From: Cupriavidus sp. BIS7
Lineage (GTDB): Bacteria > Pseudomonadota > Gammaproteobacteria > Burkholderiales > Burkholderiaceae
Assembly: GCF_000292345.1 (NCBI RefSeq)
Contig: NZ_ALOU01000005.1
Location: 85,630 to 149,629 of the forward strand
Length of the DNA stretch: 64,000 nt
Reading direction: 5' to 3'
Below, one piece after another: positions 26,733-35,466 of this stretch (position 1 is the stretch's first letter; each line of letters begins with the position of its first letter). Below the pieces are notes generated by a model. That model did not search any database. It was not told where the DNA came from and saw only the letters and a list, made by a program, of their open reading frames with translations. The position numbers and the translations under genes are program-made.

Positions 26733-27893
26733 GTGAAAAAAACGTTATTTGCCTTGGCCGCCGTTTGTGCGTGTGGGGCAGCAAATGCGCAGTCCAGCGT
26801 AACCCTGTACGGCGTGGCCGATGTCAACATCGAGTACGTCAATAAGGTCGGCGCCGCCGTGCCTTCGGCCGCCAACGGCTTCAATCCCGGTGCCGGCCAT
26901 AGCGTCGTCCGCGAGGACTCCGGTGGCTACTCCGGCTCGCGTTGGGGTCTTCGCGGCACGGAAGATCTGGGCGGCGGGCTGAAGTCCATCTTCGTGCTGG
27001 AAAGCGGCTTCGCTCTCGATACCGGTGCGATGCAGCAAGGTGGCCGTCTCTTTGGTCGCCAGGCCTTTGTTGGCCTTGACTCGCAATATGGCCAGGTCAC
27101 ATTCGGTCGGCAATACCACTCGTTGTTTGCCACGCTGGCCAACTTTATCCCGGCGCGATATGCCACCCAGTATGAGCCGGTCGGCGTGATCGCCGGTGCC
27201 AACTTCCGCGAGGACAACACGGTGAAGTACACCGGCGTGTTCGGCGGCCTCACGGCAATGGCCAACATGTCGTTCGGCGTGGGTACGACGCTGCCGCAGG
27301 TCACCCCCGGCATGCCGGTTTCGGGTAGCACCGGTGAAGTGCCCGGGGCGTTCCGCCGCGACTCCGCCTATGGCGCAGGCTTGAGCTACCTGACCGGGCC
27401 TTTCGGCGTAGGCGTTGGCTACGACCAGTGGAATCCGACGATCGGCACGGGCAGCGGCACCTTCAAGAAGGCAGCCGTCATGGGCAGCTTCGCCATCAAT
27501 GGCACGGCCAAGGTCATGGGCGGCTACCGCTGGGGCCAGAACAAGGATCAGAACGGCAACCTGATCCTGCGTGACGACTTCTACTGGGTGGGCGGCCAGT
27601 ACCGGCTGTCTTCCGCACTGGACTTCACGCTCGAGTATGACTACCAGAACGTGAAGAACGTCGGCGGCAATGTCCACGCCGCCAACCCGTGGCAGCTTGC
27701 CCTGATTGCCGATTACTCGTTCTCGAAGCGTACCGATGTCTACCTGACGATGGCGTACGCAAAGAATGCCGGCCTGGCCATGGAATCGGCAGCAAGCAAC
27801 TATGCCACCAGCCTTACGGTCAACAACTACGCGCTCGCCAATGGCCAGAGCTCGATGTTCGGCGCCGCCATCGGTATCCGACACATCTTCTGA
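26733..27893 (+). CDS. Trimeric outer-membrane porin (Burkholderiales type), second copy
   Basis: A 386-residue porin. The signal peptide ends GAANAQ (about res. 20); the mature part starts SSVTLYGVADVN, has SRWGLRGTEDLGGG, and ends IGIRHIF with terminal Phe. The GTG at 26733 lies five bases after GGAGGAG and is preferred over TTG at 26730. It belongs to the same family as the porin at 14119 but differs in its loops. A terminator follows, so it is probably transcribed alone. Substrate preference is not readable; it may serve the neighbouring acid-catabolic operon. Confidence 0.93.
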   Translation: MKKTLFALAAVCACGAANAQSSVTLYGVADVNIEYVNKVGAAVPSAANGFNPGAGHSVVREDSGGYSGSRWGLRGTEDLGGGLKSIFVLESGFALDTGAMQQGGRLFGRQAFVGLDSQYGQVTFGRQYHSLFATLANFIPARYATQYEPVGVIAGANFREDNTVKYTGVFGGLTAMANMSFGVGTTLPQVTPGMPVSGSTGEVPGAFRRDSAYGAGLSYLTGPFGVGVGYDQWNPTIGTGSGTFKKAAVMGSFAINGTAKVMGGYRWGQNKDQNGNLILRDDFYWVGGQYRLSSALDFTLEYDYQNVKNVGGNVHAANPWQLALIADYSFSKRTDVYLTMAYAKNAGLAMESAASNYATSLTVNNYALANGQSSMFGAAIGIRHIF

Positions 27894-28048
27894 TGCTGGT
27901 GCGGGTAGCGAACCGCAGATGTTGAGCGCGCTACCCGATGAGCCCTGCCGCTTCTTGCGGCGGCTCTGAAGATCAATCTGTACAGGCTCCACAGGGAATG
28001 CCGTTTCCTTCCCGTCCGGGCGGCACTTTCCTCGGCATTTCCTACTTC

Positions 28049-28090
28049 AAAGGTTCGACAGGCAATCCCTGCTGTCGAACCTTTTCTTTT
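28049..28090 (+). terminator. Terminator after the second porin
   Basis: A 13-bp perfect stem, AAAGGTTCGACAG with CTGTCGAACCTTT, encloses a 10-base loop and is followed by a T-rich tail (TCTTTT). It lies between the porin and the convergent lactonase gene and may serve both. Confidence 0.85.
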
Positions 28091-28107
28091 CTAACGTGGG
28101 GTGGGCG

Positions 28108-29274
28108 TTACTGTGTGCGGGCGAAGACCAAACACACAGGGCTGCCGGTCTGGAGTACAAGTCCAGACGGTGTCAGTTGTCCGTTCGCGTCGTCGATGCG
28201 GAATCCGACCACGCTGTCACTGTTCTCGTTGGCCGCATAGACCATCCTCCCCACTGGGTCCAACGTAAAGAACCGTGGACCTTTGCCCTGGGTGTATGTC
28301 CACGCGACCGGTTTGAGAAGGCCGTTATCGGGGTCCACGTGCATCGTGACAATGCTGTCGTGCCCGCGATTGGAACCGAACAGGAACTTGCCGGACCGAG
28401 CAATTTCAATCTCCGCGCCGGTGTTGTCTCCTGTGAAATTTTCCGGAATCGTGGAGACGATCTGGACGGGAGTCAGTGCCCCGGTTTCAGCGTCGTAACG
28501 ATAGGTCGTGATGGTCGAGTCAAGCTCGTTCATCACGTAGGCCAGAGGTTTGGCAGGATGAAATGTGACATGACGCGGCCCCGCGCCTTCTCGCGCCTGG
28601 ACGAAGGGCGGATTCGCCGGCGTGATTTTGCCGCTGACGGAATCGAGACGGAACGCGAAGACGCGGTCAAGCCCCTTGTCCGGAACGATGAAGAACCGTC
28701 CACTGCGGTCAAACGGCACATCGTGCGGGTGAGAACTGGCTTGTTGCGTACGATGAGGCCCCGGTTTGCCGGGAAGCTCGACCAGGTCGCTGACTCGCCC
28801 AAGGCTACCGTCTGCCTGGATCGGCAAGCTGACGACAGAGCCGGTCGCATAGTTGCCGACAATGACGAATCGATCGGTAGGATCGACAACGAGATGCGCT
28901 GGATTTTTACCTTCAGTGCTCTGTTGGTTCAGGAACGTGAGCTTGCCGGTTGCGCGGTCCAGCGAATAGGCGGTGATTTGGCTCAGGTCACCATGGACGG
29001 CATAGAGATACTTCTGGCTACGGTCCAGCGTAAGGAACGACGGATTGTCCGTTCCTTCGACCAGTTGCACGTGTTTCCACTCTCCTGTCTTCCCATCTAC
29101 ACGGTAGACATTGATGCCTTTGCCGCGCGCATTGCGCTCCCTGGTCGTGCGGCAGCCCACGTAGGCGTACATAGCGGTCGGTTCGATTCCCATAGCGTTG
29201 ACGGTTGGTAGTTGGTAGAGCGCTGTCGTCAGCGCGGCCAGATTCTGAATAGCCTGGCGTCTTCCTGGGTTCAT
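28108..29274 (-). CDS. Lactonase family protein (6-phosphogluconolactonase-like beta-propeller)
   Basis: A 388-residue seven-bladed beta-propeller of the YbhE/Pgl lactonase family. Blade motifs recur, for example NPAHLVVDPTDRFVIVGNY, GAGPRHVTFHPAKPLAYVMNEL and GKGPRFFTLDPVGRMVYAAN. The N-terminus MNPGRRQAIQNLAAL resembles a Tat or Sec export signal, so it may be periplasmic. The start at 29274 follows AGGAGACAGGGGA; a longer frame upstream does not match the family. It is divergent from the GntR gene with 235 bases between and probably belongs to the same sugar-acid or lactone pathway. Confidence 0.88.
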   Translation of the reverse strand: MNPGRRQAIQNLAALTTALYQLPTVNAMGIEPTAMYAYVGCRTTRERNARGKGINVYRVDGKTGEWKHVQLVEGTDNPSFLTLDRSQKYLYAVHGDLSQITAYSLDRATGKLTFLNQQSTEGKNPAHLVVDPTDRFVIVGNYATGSVVSLPIQADGSLGRVSDLVELPGKPGPHRTQQASSHPHDVPFDRSGRFFIVPDKGLDRVFAFRLDSVSGKITPANPPFVQAREGAGPRHVTFHPAKPLAYVMNELDSTITTYRYDAETGALTPVQIVSTIPENFTGDNTGAEIEIARSGKFLFGSNRGHDSIVTMHVDPDNGLLKPVAWTYTQGKGPRFFTLDPVGRMVYAANENSDSVVGFRIDDANGQLTPSGLVLQTGSPVCLVFARTQ

Positions 29275-29417
29275 TCCCCTGTCTCCTGGTTTCCGTTGAA
29301 GAGATGGCGCCTTGGTGCGTGCACGGCGCACCGGCATGCACCAATGGCGAGCCATCGAACTGACGACATGTCCATTGGCTGCAAACGATCTTTCTTGCGT
29401 TGCGCCGTAATGCATTC

Positions 29418-29427
29418 TATGATCATA
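29418..29427. promoter_or_regulatory. Candidate GntR operator
   Basis: TATGATCATA is a perfect 10-base palindrome in the 235-base gap between the divergent lactonase and GntR genes, 82 bases before the regulator start. The position suits autoregulation and control of both directions. Binding is inferred. Confidence 0.35.
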
Positions 29428-29509
29428 AAAAGCGATACGCAAAGAGGCATGGCATCGGCGTAAACCCGAGGATGCAAGGCGTAGACATCGGCATATCAAG
29501 GAGACTGCT

Positions 29510-30529
29510 GTGGGAATGGCACAATCGACATCAGGAGGGGCGAGTTCTCGCGCGGCTGCGTGCGGCACGCTCGACTCCGTGCCTCATGTCGAACATCTGC
29601 ATCCGTCCCATTCCATGCCATTGACGCCGCTTCAGACCCGAGTCACCAGGGAAATCCTTGCTTTGGCCAGACGAGACGATCTGGCGGAAGGTGAACGCCT
29701 CGCCGAATCCATCCTGGCCGAGCGAATCGGGACGTCCCGCACTCCGGTGAATGTGGCGTTACGTCACCTGGTGGAGCTTGGCGCGGTGTTCTACGACCAC
29801 AACCGAGGCTTCTTCATGGCGAAGCCGGCACGCGAACTCAATGATCTCGCGGCACAGTTTTTCGAAGAGCCGGACGAGCCCTTGTACCTGCGAATTGCCG
29901 AAGACCGCCTTGCACGTCGGCTGCCAGACGTGGTGTCGGAGGCAGACTTGATGCGCCAGTACGGCGTGGCGCGCAGTGTCCTGCGCAAGGTTTTGTCGGT
30001 GATGCAGGAGGAAGGCTGGCTGGAGCGGCAAGTGGGCCAGGGCTGGCAATTCCTGCCCATGATCGACTCGGTCGAAGCTTACGAGGAAAGTTACCTGTTC
30101 CGCGCCGCCATTGAGCCGACAGGCATTCTGTCTCCGTCGTTTCGCTGCGATCCTGTGGAATTGGCCGAACTGCGCCGGCGACAACAAGGCATCGTGGACG
30201 GTGGTTACCTGACGATGACTTCCATCGAATTGTTCGAGGCAAACAGCGAGTTGCACGAGACCATCGCAAAGTGGTCAGGCAACCGCTTCATCCTCCAGTC
30301 GGTAAGGCGGATGGACCGGCTTCGTCGGCTCGTCGAGTATCGACAAGCCCGGGCGCGCAAACCGCGGCAGATCCAGTCCATGGAGCACCTGGCCATTCTG
30401 GACGCCATCGGCCATCAAGACCTGCTGAAAGCGGCAACACTGCTGCGCGAGCATATCGAAGGTGCCCGCCGGTCCAAGGTGCACGCCGGCAACGTATTCA
30501 CGGCTGAGGCGGCGGCGACAGCCACCTGA
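29510..30529 (+). CDS. GntR-family regulator with two winged-helix segments
   Basis: A 339-residue regulator, longer than the usual 230-250. A first winged helix (SILAERIGTSRTPVNVALRH, about 65-105) is followed by a second HTH-like segment (LMRQYGVARSVLRKVLSVMQ, about 145-185) and then an FCD-like all-helical effector domain with LFRAAIEPTGI and EHLAILDAI. The GTG start at 29510 lies six bases after AAGGAG. It sits directly before the MFS/cupin/Ldh2 operon and divergent from the lactonase, so it probably senses the pathway substrate. The double DNA-reading unit is unusual. Confidence 0.9.
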   Translation: MGMAQSTSGGASSRAAACGTLDSVPHVEHLHPSHSMPLTPLQTRVTREILALARRDDLAEGERLAESILAERIGTSRTPVNVALRHLVELGAVFYDHNRGFFMAKPARELNDLAAQFFEEPDEPLYLRIAEDRLARRLPDVVSEADLMRQYGVARSVLRKVLSVMQEEGWLERQVGQGWQFLPMIDSVEAYEESYLFRAAIEPTGILSPSFRCDPVELAELRRRQQGIVDGGYLTMTSIELFEANSELHETIAKWSGNRFILQSVRRMDRLRRLVEYRQARARKPRQIQSMEHLAILDAIGHQDLLKAATLLREHIEGARRSKVHAGNVFTAEAAATAT

Positions 30530-30550
30530 TGCTGATGATGTTGTAGCCAC

Positions 30551-30573
30551 GGCGACTCCGTCGCCTTTTTTTT
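30551..30573 (+). terminator. Terminator after the GntR gene
   Basis: Stem GGCGAC/GTCGCC with loop TCC is followed by eight T. It separates the regulator's transcript from the MFS operon, which therefore should have its own promoter in 30574-30638. Confidence 0.9.
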
Positions 30574-30638
30574 GACCACTACTGCTTTTTGTAGTCACAA
30601 AATACTTTACGGGCAGTTGAAGTGCCCGACAGGAGACC

Positions 30639-31928
30639 ATGATGTCCTATCGCCGCGGCTGGATCGCCGTCCTCCTTTTCACGCTGGCCATGATCAATTA
30701 CATGGACCGCATCGCACTGTCCATCGCGGCAGCACCAATAGCCGCCGAGTTCAAGCTCTCGACGGTCAGCATGGGTTACCTGTTCTCCTCGTTCATCTGG
30801 AGCTACGCGCTGTTCCTGCTGCCCATGGGATTACTTCTCGATCGCTTTGGTACGAAGCGGATTGCCGGCTTCGGCATCTTCGTATGGTCTGCGGCAACGG
30901 CGCTGACTGGCGCCGCTACGAGCTTCGGAGCATTGCTGGCGGCACGCCTCGTCATGGGTGGGGGCGAGTCATGCAGCAATCCGGTGGGCGCCAAGGTCAT
31001 CCGTCAATGGATTCCTGCCGGTGAACGCGGTGTCGTGACGGCACTCTTCAACAGCGGGTCCTATGCGGGGCCGGCCATCTGCTCGGTGCTGCTTGCCTAT
31101 CTAGTTGCCCACTTTGGTTGGCGCATTTCCTTCCTGATTGCGGGTGGCATTGGCTTCGTATGGCTTGCCGCCTGGCTGACGTTCTTTGATACACCGGAGA
31201 AGGCATTCTGGCTCGGCCAGGAAGAGCGCGACAAGATCGTGCGCGAGCGCGAGGTCAAATCGTATGTGCCGGCAGGCCAGGAAGCCCACGGTCTTCGCGC
31301 GCTGATGAAGACACCGACCTTGTGGGGCCTCGCGCTGACGCAAGGCTGCAACGTCTACACGCAGTATCTGTTCCTGACCTGGCTGCCCAGCTACCTGCAG
31401 GCGACCCGGCATCTTTCGATTTCCAAGACGGGGATGTTCGCGGCTGTGCCGTACGCGGTTTCCGTGATCCTCTGCGTGCTGGCAGGCCGGCTAAGCGATG
31501 TCTACGTCAAGCGCGGTGGCGTTGCTACCGGCCGTCGCCGTAATGCTGTGGCGCTCGCCATGATGACGGGTGCGGTGATCCTTGCCGTCCCCTTCATAAC
31601 CAATCTGACGGCGCTGCTCGTGGTCTTCTCGATCACGCTGACGGGCATCGCATCCACCACGTCACTGAACTTCGCACTCCTGAACGACCTGCTTCCGAGC
31701 TCGCGCGATGTTGGTAAGGCAATGGCGTTCGTCGTGATGGGCGGCAACCTCTTCGGTTTGATTGCGCCGATTGCCACTGGCTATGTCATCGCGGCTACGG
31801 GCAGTTATGACTGGGCTTTCGGTATTGCAGGCATGTTGCTCGTCGTTGGCGCAGCGATCACGTTGACCATGACGCGCAGGCCAATGATTTATGTCCAGAC
31901 CCCCCAATCGGCTGCTTCCAGCGCCTGA
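30639..31928 (+). CDS. MFS transporter, anion:cation symporter (ACS) type
   Basis: A 429-residue inner-membrane transporter with twelve predicted helices. TM1 contains INYMDRIALS, the signature of the ACS group (galactonate, glucarate, phthalate and similar organic anions). The 2-3 loop DRFGTKR and ARLVMGGGESCSNP in TM4 are also typical. ATG at 30639 or the adjacent ATG at 30642 follows AGGAG. First gene of an operon with a cupin, an Ldh2 dehydrogenase, a monooxygenase-like protein and an ALDH, so it probably imports a hydroxy acid or sugar acid. Confidence 0.92.
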   Translation: MMSYRRGWIAVLLFTLAMINYMDRIALSIAAAPIAAEFKLSTVSMGYLFSSFIWSYALFLLPMGLLLDRFGTKRIAGFGIFVWSAATALTGAATSFGALLAARLVMGGGESCSNPVGAKVIRQWIPAGERGVVTALFNSGSYAGPAICSVLLAYLVAHFGWRISFLIAGGIGFVWLAAWLTFFDTPEKAFWLGQEERDKIVREREVKSYVPAGQEAHGLRALMKTPTLWGLALTQGCNVYTQYLFLTWLPSYLQATRHLSISKTGMFAAVPYAVSVILCVLAGRLSDVYVKRGGVATGRRRNAVALAMMTGAVILAVPFITNLTALLVVFSITLTGIASTTSLNFALLNDLLPSSRDVGKAMAFVVMGGNLFGLIAPIATGYVIAATGSYDWAFGIAGMLLVVGAAITLTMTRRPMIYVQTPQSAASSA

Positions 31929-31996
31929 GGCGACCCGGCTCCCAGTAGGCGTACTTCTAGTCGCCAGAACCCCTTACTTCTGATTGGAGATACCCC

Positions 31997-32416
31997 ATGA
32001 CCAACAAGACCCCATCCGGTGCAGTCCTGTTGAGGCCCGAAGCACTGCCGACCCACGAACGTGGCGGCGGCGCACGGACCACGCCTCTGGTTTCGCGAGA
32101 GCTGGGAACGACCAGCTTCATTACGGGCTACACGTCATTTGACGCAGGCGTGGAGATTCCTTTCCACAGCCATAACTGCCAGGAAAGCGTTGTGCTGATG
32201 GAGGGCGAGGCCGTACTCGACATCGATGGGCTGGAGTACGAACTCAAGCCGCACGACGTGACGTTCATTCCGCCGAATGTGAATCACCGCTTCCGCAACC
32301 TCTCGAAAACCAGGCCCATGAAGATCCTTTGGATCTATGCCACGGTCGATGCGACTCGTACGCTGACGGCGACGGGCGTTACCAATCCTGTGGCATCTGA
32401 GCACGGCAAAAGCTGA
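31997..32416 (+). CDS. Cupin-domain protein
   Basis: A 139-residue single cupin. Motif 1 contains FHSHNCQESVVLMEGE, with two His and a Glu able to bind a metal; motif 2 is FIPPNVNHRFRN with a third His. GGAG lies about ten bases upstream of the ATG. It is the second gene of the operon. Cupins beside sugar-acid enzymes may be isomerases or ligand-binding proteins; no reaction can be assigned. Confidence 0.85.
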   Translation: MTNKTPSGAVLLRPEALPTHERGGGARTTPLVSRELGTTSFITGYTSFDAGVEIPFHSHNCQESVVLMEGEAVLDIDGLEYELKPHDVTFIPPNVNHRFRNLSKTRPMKILWIYATVDATRTLTATGVTNPVASEHGKS

Positions 32417-32499
32417 CGCAGCACTAACGGGGACGCGCTCCTTTTCGGAGAGGCGAGACCCGCCGGATTTCAGTTATTCGGCATCTCCAGGAGATTTAA

Positions 32500-33555
32500 A
32501 TGCCACACACCGTTCAAGCGGAACAGCTCACCCAGTTCGGCTCAGCCATTCTTCAGTCCCTGGGCGTGCCCTATACAGATGCGCACCTGCTGGCGGACAG
32601 CCTGGTCGTCGCGGAGCTCTGGGGCCATTCATCGCACGGCATGCTCCGCCTGCCCTGGTATGTAGACCGCCTGCGCAGCGGTGTCATGACATCGGTCTCC
32701 AAACCGGAAATCGTCATGGACGGAGGGGCCATCACCGTCATGGATGGCCACCATGGAATCGGCCAGGTGCTGACCGCGAAAGCGGTTGAGCTTGGTATCC
32801 AGCGTGCGCGCGAGCACGGTATCAGCGCTGTTGGCGTTCGCAACTCAAACCACTTTGGTACAGCGGCATATTTCACGCGCATGGCGGCCAGGGAAGGTTG
32901 CGTTGCGCTGCTCGCTACCAATGCAAGCCCGGCCATGGCCCCGTGGGGTGGGCGTGCCAAGAGCATTGGCACGAACCCCTGGTCGATTGCGGCGCCGGGC
33001 GGTCGCCGTGGTGTTGCTGTCATGGACATTGCGAACACGGCGGTGGCCCGCGGGAAGATCTACCTCGCAGCCGAGCGCGGCGTAGAGATCCCGAACACGT
33101 GGGCCGCAGACGAGAACGGCGTTCCAACGACCAACGCCAAGGATGCAATCCACGGGCTGATTCTTCCCATGGCGGGGCATAAGGGCTACGTCATTTCATT
33201 CATGATGGACGTGCTCGCAGGTGTCCTGACTGGCAGTCACTTCGGCTCGAAAGTTGCCGGCCCCTACGAGGCGAACAAGACCAGTGGCTGCGGCCACCTG
33301 CTGATTACCATCGATGTGAAGGCGATGATGCCTCTCGCCGAATTCGAACAGCGCATGGAAGCGTTGATTGATGAGGTCAAGGCAGTTCCGACGGCTCACG
33401 GCATCGACGAGATTTTCTTCCCTGGCGAGCTTGAGGACCGCAATACGACTCGGCTACTTGAGACCGGTATCTCCCTCGCGGACACGACGTGGGGCAGCCT
33501 GGTCAAGCTCGGCGCCGAAACCGGCACCGCATTGCCGGAACTCCTTTTCGCCTAA
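32500..33555 (+). CDS. Ldh2/malate-lactate-type dehydrogenase
   Basis: A 351-residue NAD(P)-dependent oxidoreductase of the type 2 malate/L-lactate dehydrogenase family, which has its own fold unlike classical LDH. Family marks: WGHSSHGMLRLPWYV with catalytic His46, RNSNHFGTA, and GHKGYVISFMMDVLAG near the C-terminus. Members act on 2-hydroxy acids such as lactate, sulfolactate, ureidoglycolate or diketogulonate. An AGGAGATTTAA site precedes the ATG. The operon context suggests oxidation of an imported hydroxy acid. Confidence 0.92.
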   Translation: MPHTVQAEQLTQFGSAILQSLGVPYTDAHLLADSLVVAELWGHSSHGMLRLPWYVDRLRSGVMTSVSKPEIVMDGGAITVMDGHHGIGQVLTAKAVELGIQRAREHGISAVGVRNSNHFGTAAYFTRMAAREGCVALLATNASPAMAPWGGRAKSIGTNPWSIAAPGGRRGVAVMDIANTAVARGKIYLAAERGVEIPNTWAADENGVPTTNAKDAIHGLILPMAGHKGYVISFMMDVLAGVLTGSHFGSKVAGPYEANKTSGCGHLLITIDVKAMMPLAEFEQRMEALIDEVKAVPTAHGIDEIFFPGELEDRNTTRLLETGISLADTTWGSLVKLGAETGTALPELLFA

Positions 33556-33572
33556 CCCCAGAGGAACGCAAC

Positions 33573-33875
33573 ATGATCGCGCTTATCGTCTCGCTCGATG
33601 TCTATCCAGAACGCCTCGACGACTTTCTCGCGGCCATCAAGGAGAACGCCGAGCGGACGTTCAACGACGAGGCCGGCTGCACGTACTTTGACGTGACGCA
33701 GGACATCAAGAACCCGCTGCACTTCATGTTCTATGAGCTGTACGAGGACCAAGCCGCCGTCGATGCACACCGCGCCGCGCCACACTTTGCCAAATGGCGC
33801 GAGGCAGCGGACCGGTGCGTCGTGAAGGGCAGCCAGGTCAACACGCTTTGCACCCAGCTCTTCCACCACGCTTGA
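33573..33875 (+). CDS. Antibiotic biosynthesis monooxygenase (ABM)-domain protein
   Basis: A 100-residue protein with the ferredoxin-like ABM fold: MIALIVSLDVYPERL, EAGCTYFDVTQD and FYELYEDQAAVDAHRAAPHF are typical. Related small proteins oxidise quinols (YgiN-like) or bind hydroxylated acids. The start at 33573 follows GAGGAA. It lies 17 bases after the Ldh2 gene and 78 bases before the ALDH gene. Its role in the pathway is unknown. Confidence 0.88.
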   Translation: MIALIVSLDVYPERLDDFLAAIKENAERTFNDEAGCTYFDVTQDIKNPLHFMFYELYEDQAAVDAHRAAPHFAKWREAADRCVVKGSQVNTLCTQLFHHA

Positions 33876-33953
33876 CGACACATTGCATCTCGCGCTGCAG
33901 TCGCGCAGGTCGCAAGTATTCGACTATCCCTTGATTTGGCAGGACGCAAAGCC

Positions 33954-35345
33954 ATGACGACATCCATCACTACCTTTAATCCGACAACCGGCGCACCGCT
34001 GCAAACCTACGAATCGTGGTCCGCCAATCAGATCGAGCAAGCTGTCAACGATGGCTATGCGGCAGCCAAGGCATGGGGTAAGCAACCTCTATCCGTGCGC
34101 GTTGAGGTCGTTCGCCGACTGGCCGATGAGCTTCGGCGCCAAAGCGCCACGTTTGCCGACTTGGTCACAACCGAAATGGGGAAGGTCAAAGCAGAGGCGG
34201 CTGGTGAACTTGAGAAGTCCGCAGTCACTGCAACGTATTACGCCGACAACGCAGCTCGAATTCTGGCCGATGAGAAGGCCAACATCGATGGAGTTGACGC
34301 GTGGGTGAGCTACGAACCAATTGGCCTTGTGCTCGCGGTCATGCCTTGGAACTTCCCTGTTTGGCAAGTCATGCGGTTCGCGATTCCAGCCATTACCGCG
34401 GGCAACGGCGTGCTGCTGAAGCACTCCCCCAATGTGACCGGATGCGCCTTGGCGCTGGAGCAACTGTTCGTCGACGCTGGGCTGCCGAGAGGTGTGGTGA
34501 CAGCCATGGTGGTGGCAGAGCCGGATGTACCAGATGTCATCGACCGGCTGATTCAAGACGACCGAATCGCTGCGGTAACCCTGACGGGTTCGAACCGCGC
34601 GGGATCCGCAGTTGGGGCCGCCGCCGGGCGAGCGTCAAAGAAGTCCGTGCTCGAGCTCGGCGGTTCGGATGCTTTCATTGTTCTCGATGACGCGGACGTT
34701 CCGGCTGCAGCGGCGGCCGCAGTGAAGGCGCGCTACCACAACGCGGGGCAGAGCTGTGTCTGTGCCAAGCGGTTCATCGTCTCCGAAGGCATTGCGAAGG
34801 AGTTCACCGAGCGCTTCGTGAATGGCGCACGCGCACTGGTCGTTGGCGATCCTGGCGTGGCCGGCACGCAGATCGGGCCGCTTGCACGCGGCGATCTTCG
34901 GGATGCGCTGGATCGTCAGGTCCGGCGGTCTCTCGAGGCCGGGGCGGTGCTTCTCGCTGGTGGCCAGCCTCTCAAAGGTCCTGGCAACTTCTATGAGCCA
35001 ACTGTTCTGGGCAATACCGGCCCCGGTATGGCGGCGTTTGATGAGGAGACGTTCGGTCCGCTCGCAGCCATTGCGATTGCAAAGGACGACGCAGATGCTA
35101 TTCGTCTTGCAAACGCGACACCCTTCGGTCTTTCGGTGAGCGTGTGGTCCTCGTCAACAGAACGAGCCCTCACTGTGGCGAAGGGGGTGACGAGCGGTGC
35201 GGCTTTCATCAATGCCATCACGGCATCGGACGCACGCATTCCCTTTGGCGGCACCAAGAAGTCCGGCTATGGCCGGGAGTTGGCTGCGGCGGGGATTCGC
35301 GAGTTCATGAACATCAGGACCTACTGGTCCGTTTCGGTTGCCTAG
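33954..35345 (+). CDS. Aldehyde dehydrogenase, succinate-semialdehyde type
   Basis: A 463-residue ALDH resembling the YneI/Sad succinate-semialdehyde dehydrogenases. The motifs MPWNFPVWQV (catalytic Asn), LELGGSDAF (general base Glu) and GQSCVCAKRF (nucleophile Cys) are intact. It ends the operon that begins with the MFS gene and would oxidise a semialdehyde to a central acid. ATG at 33954 follows AGGACG; the six residues upstream are not family-like. Substrate is inferred from general resemblance only. Confidence 0.9.
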   Translation: MTTSITTFNPTTGAPLQTYESWSANQIEQAVNDGYAAAKAWGKQPLSVRVEVVRRLADELRRQSATFADLVTTEMGKVKAEAAGELEKSAVTATYYADNAARILADEKANIDGVDAWVSYEPIGLVLAVMPWNFPVWQVMRFAIPAITAGNGVLLKHSPNVTGCALALEQLFVDAGLPRGVVTAMVVAEPDVPDVIDRLIQDDRIAAVTLTGSNRAGSAVGAAAGRASKKSVLELGGSDAFIVLDDADVPAAAAAAVKARYHNAGQSCVCAKRFIVSEGIAKEFTERFVNGARALVVGDPGVAGTQIGPLARGDLRDALDRQVRRSLEAGAVLLAGGQPLKGPGNFYEPTVLGNTGPGMAAFDEETFGPLAAIAIAKDDADAIRLANATPFGLSVSVWSSSTERALTVAKGVTSGAAFINAITASDARIPFGGTKKSGYGRELAAAGIREFMNIRTYWSVSVA

Positions 35346-35393
35346 AACTACCCGAAATCTTTCCAACAAGGGAGGCGTCGCCGTATGACAGCC

Positions 35394-35437
35394 GCCGATC
35401 TCCGCCGTCGGACCATCAGTCCGCCCAGGAGATCGGC
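35394..35437. terminator. Nested inverted repeat between convergent genes
   Basis: GCCGATCTCC at 35394-35403 pairs with GGAGATCGGC at 35428-35437, and inside them CGGAC pairs with GTCCG around a CATCA loop. It lies between the convergent ALDH and paaK genes and is probably a bidirectional 3' end structure. No long T-run is present on either side. Confidence 0.55.
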
Positions 35438-35466
35438 GATCAACCTATTCTTCAAAGCTCAAATGG

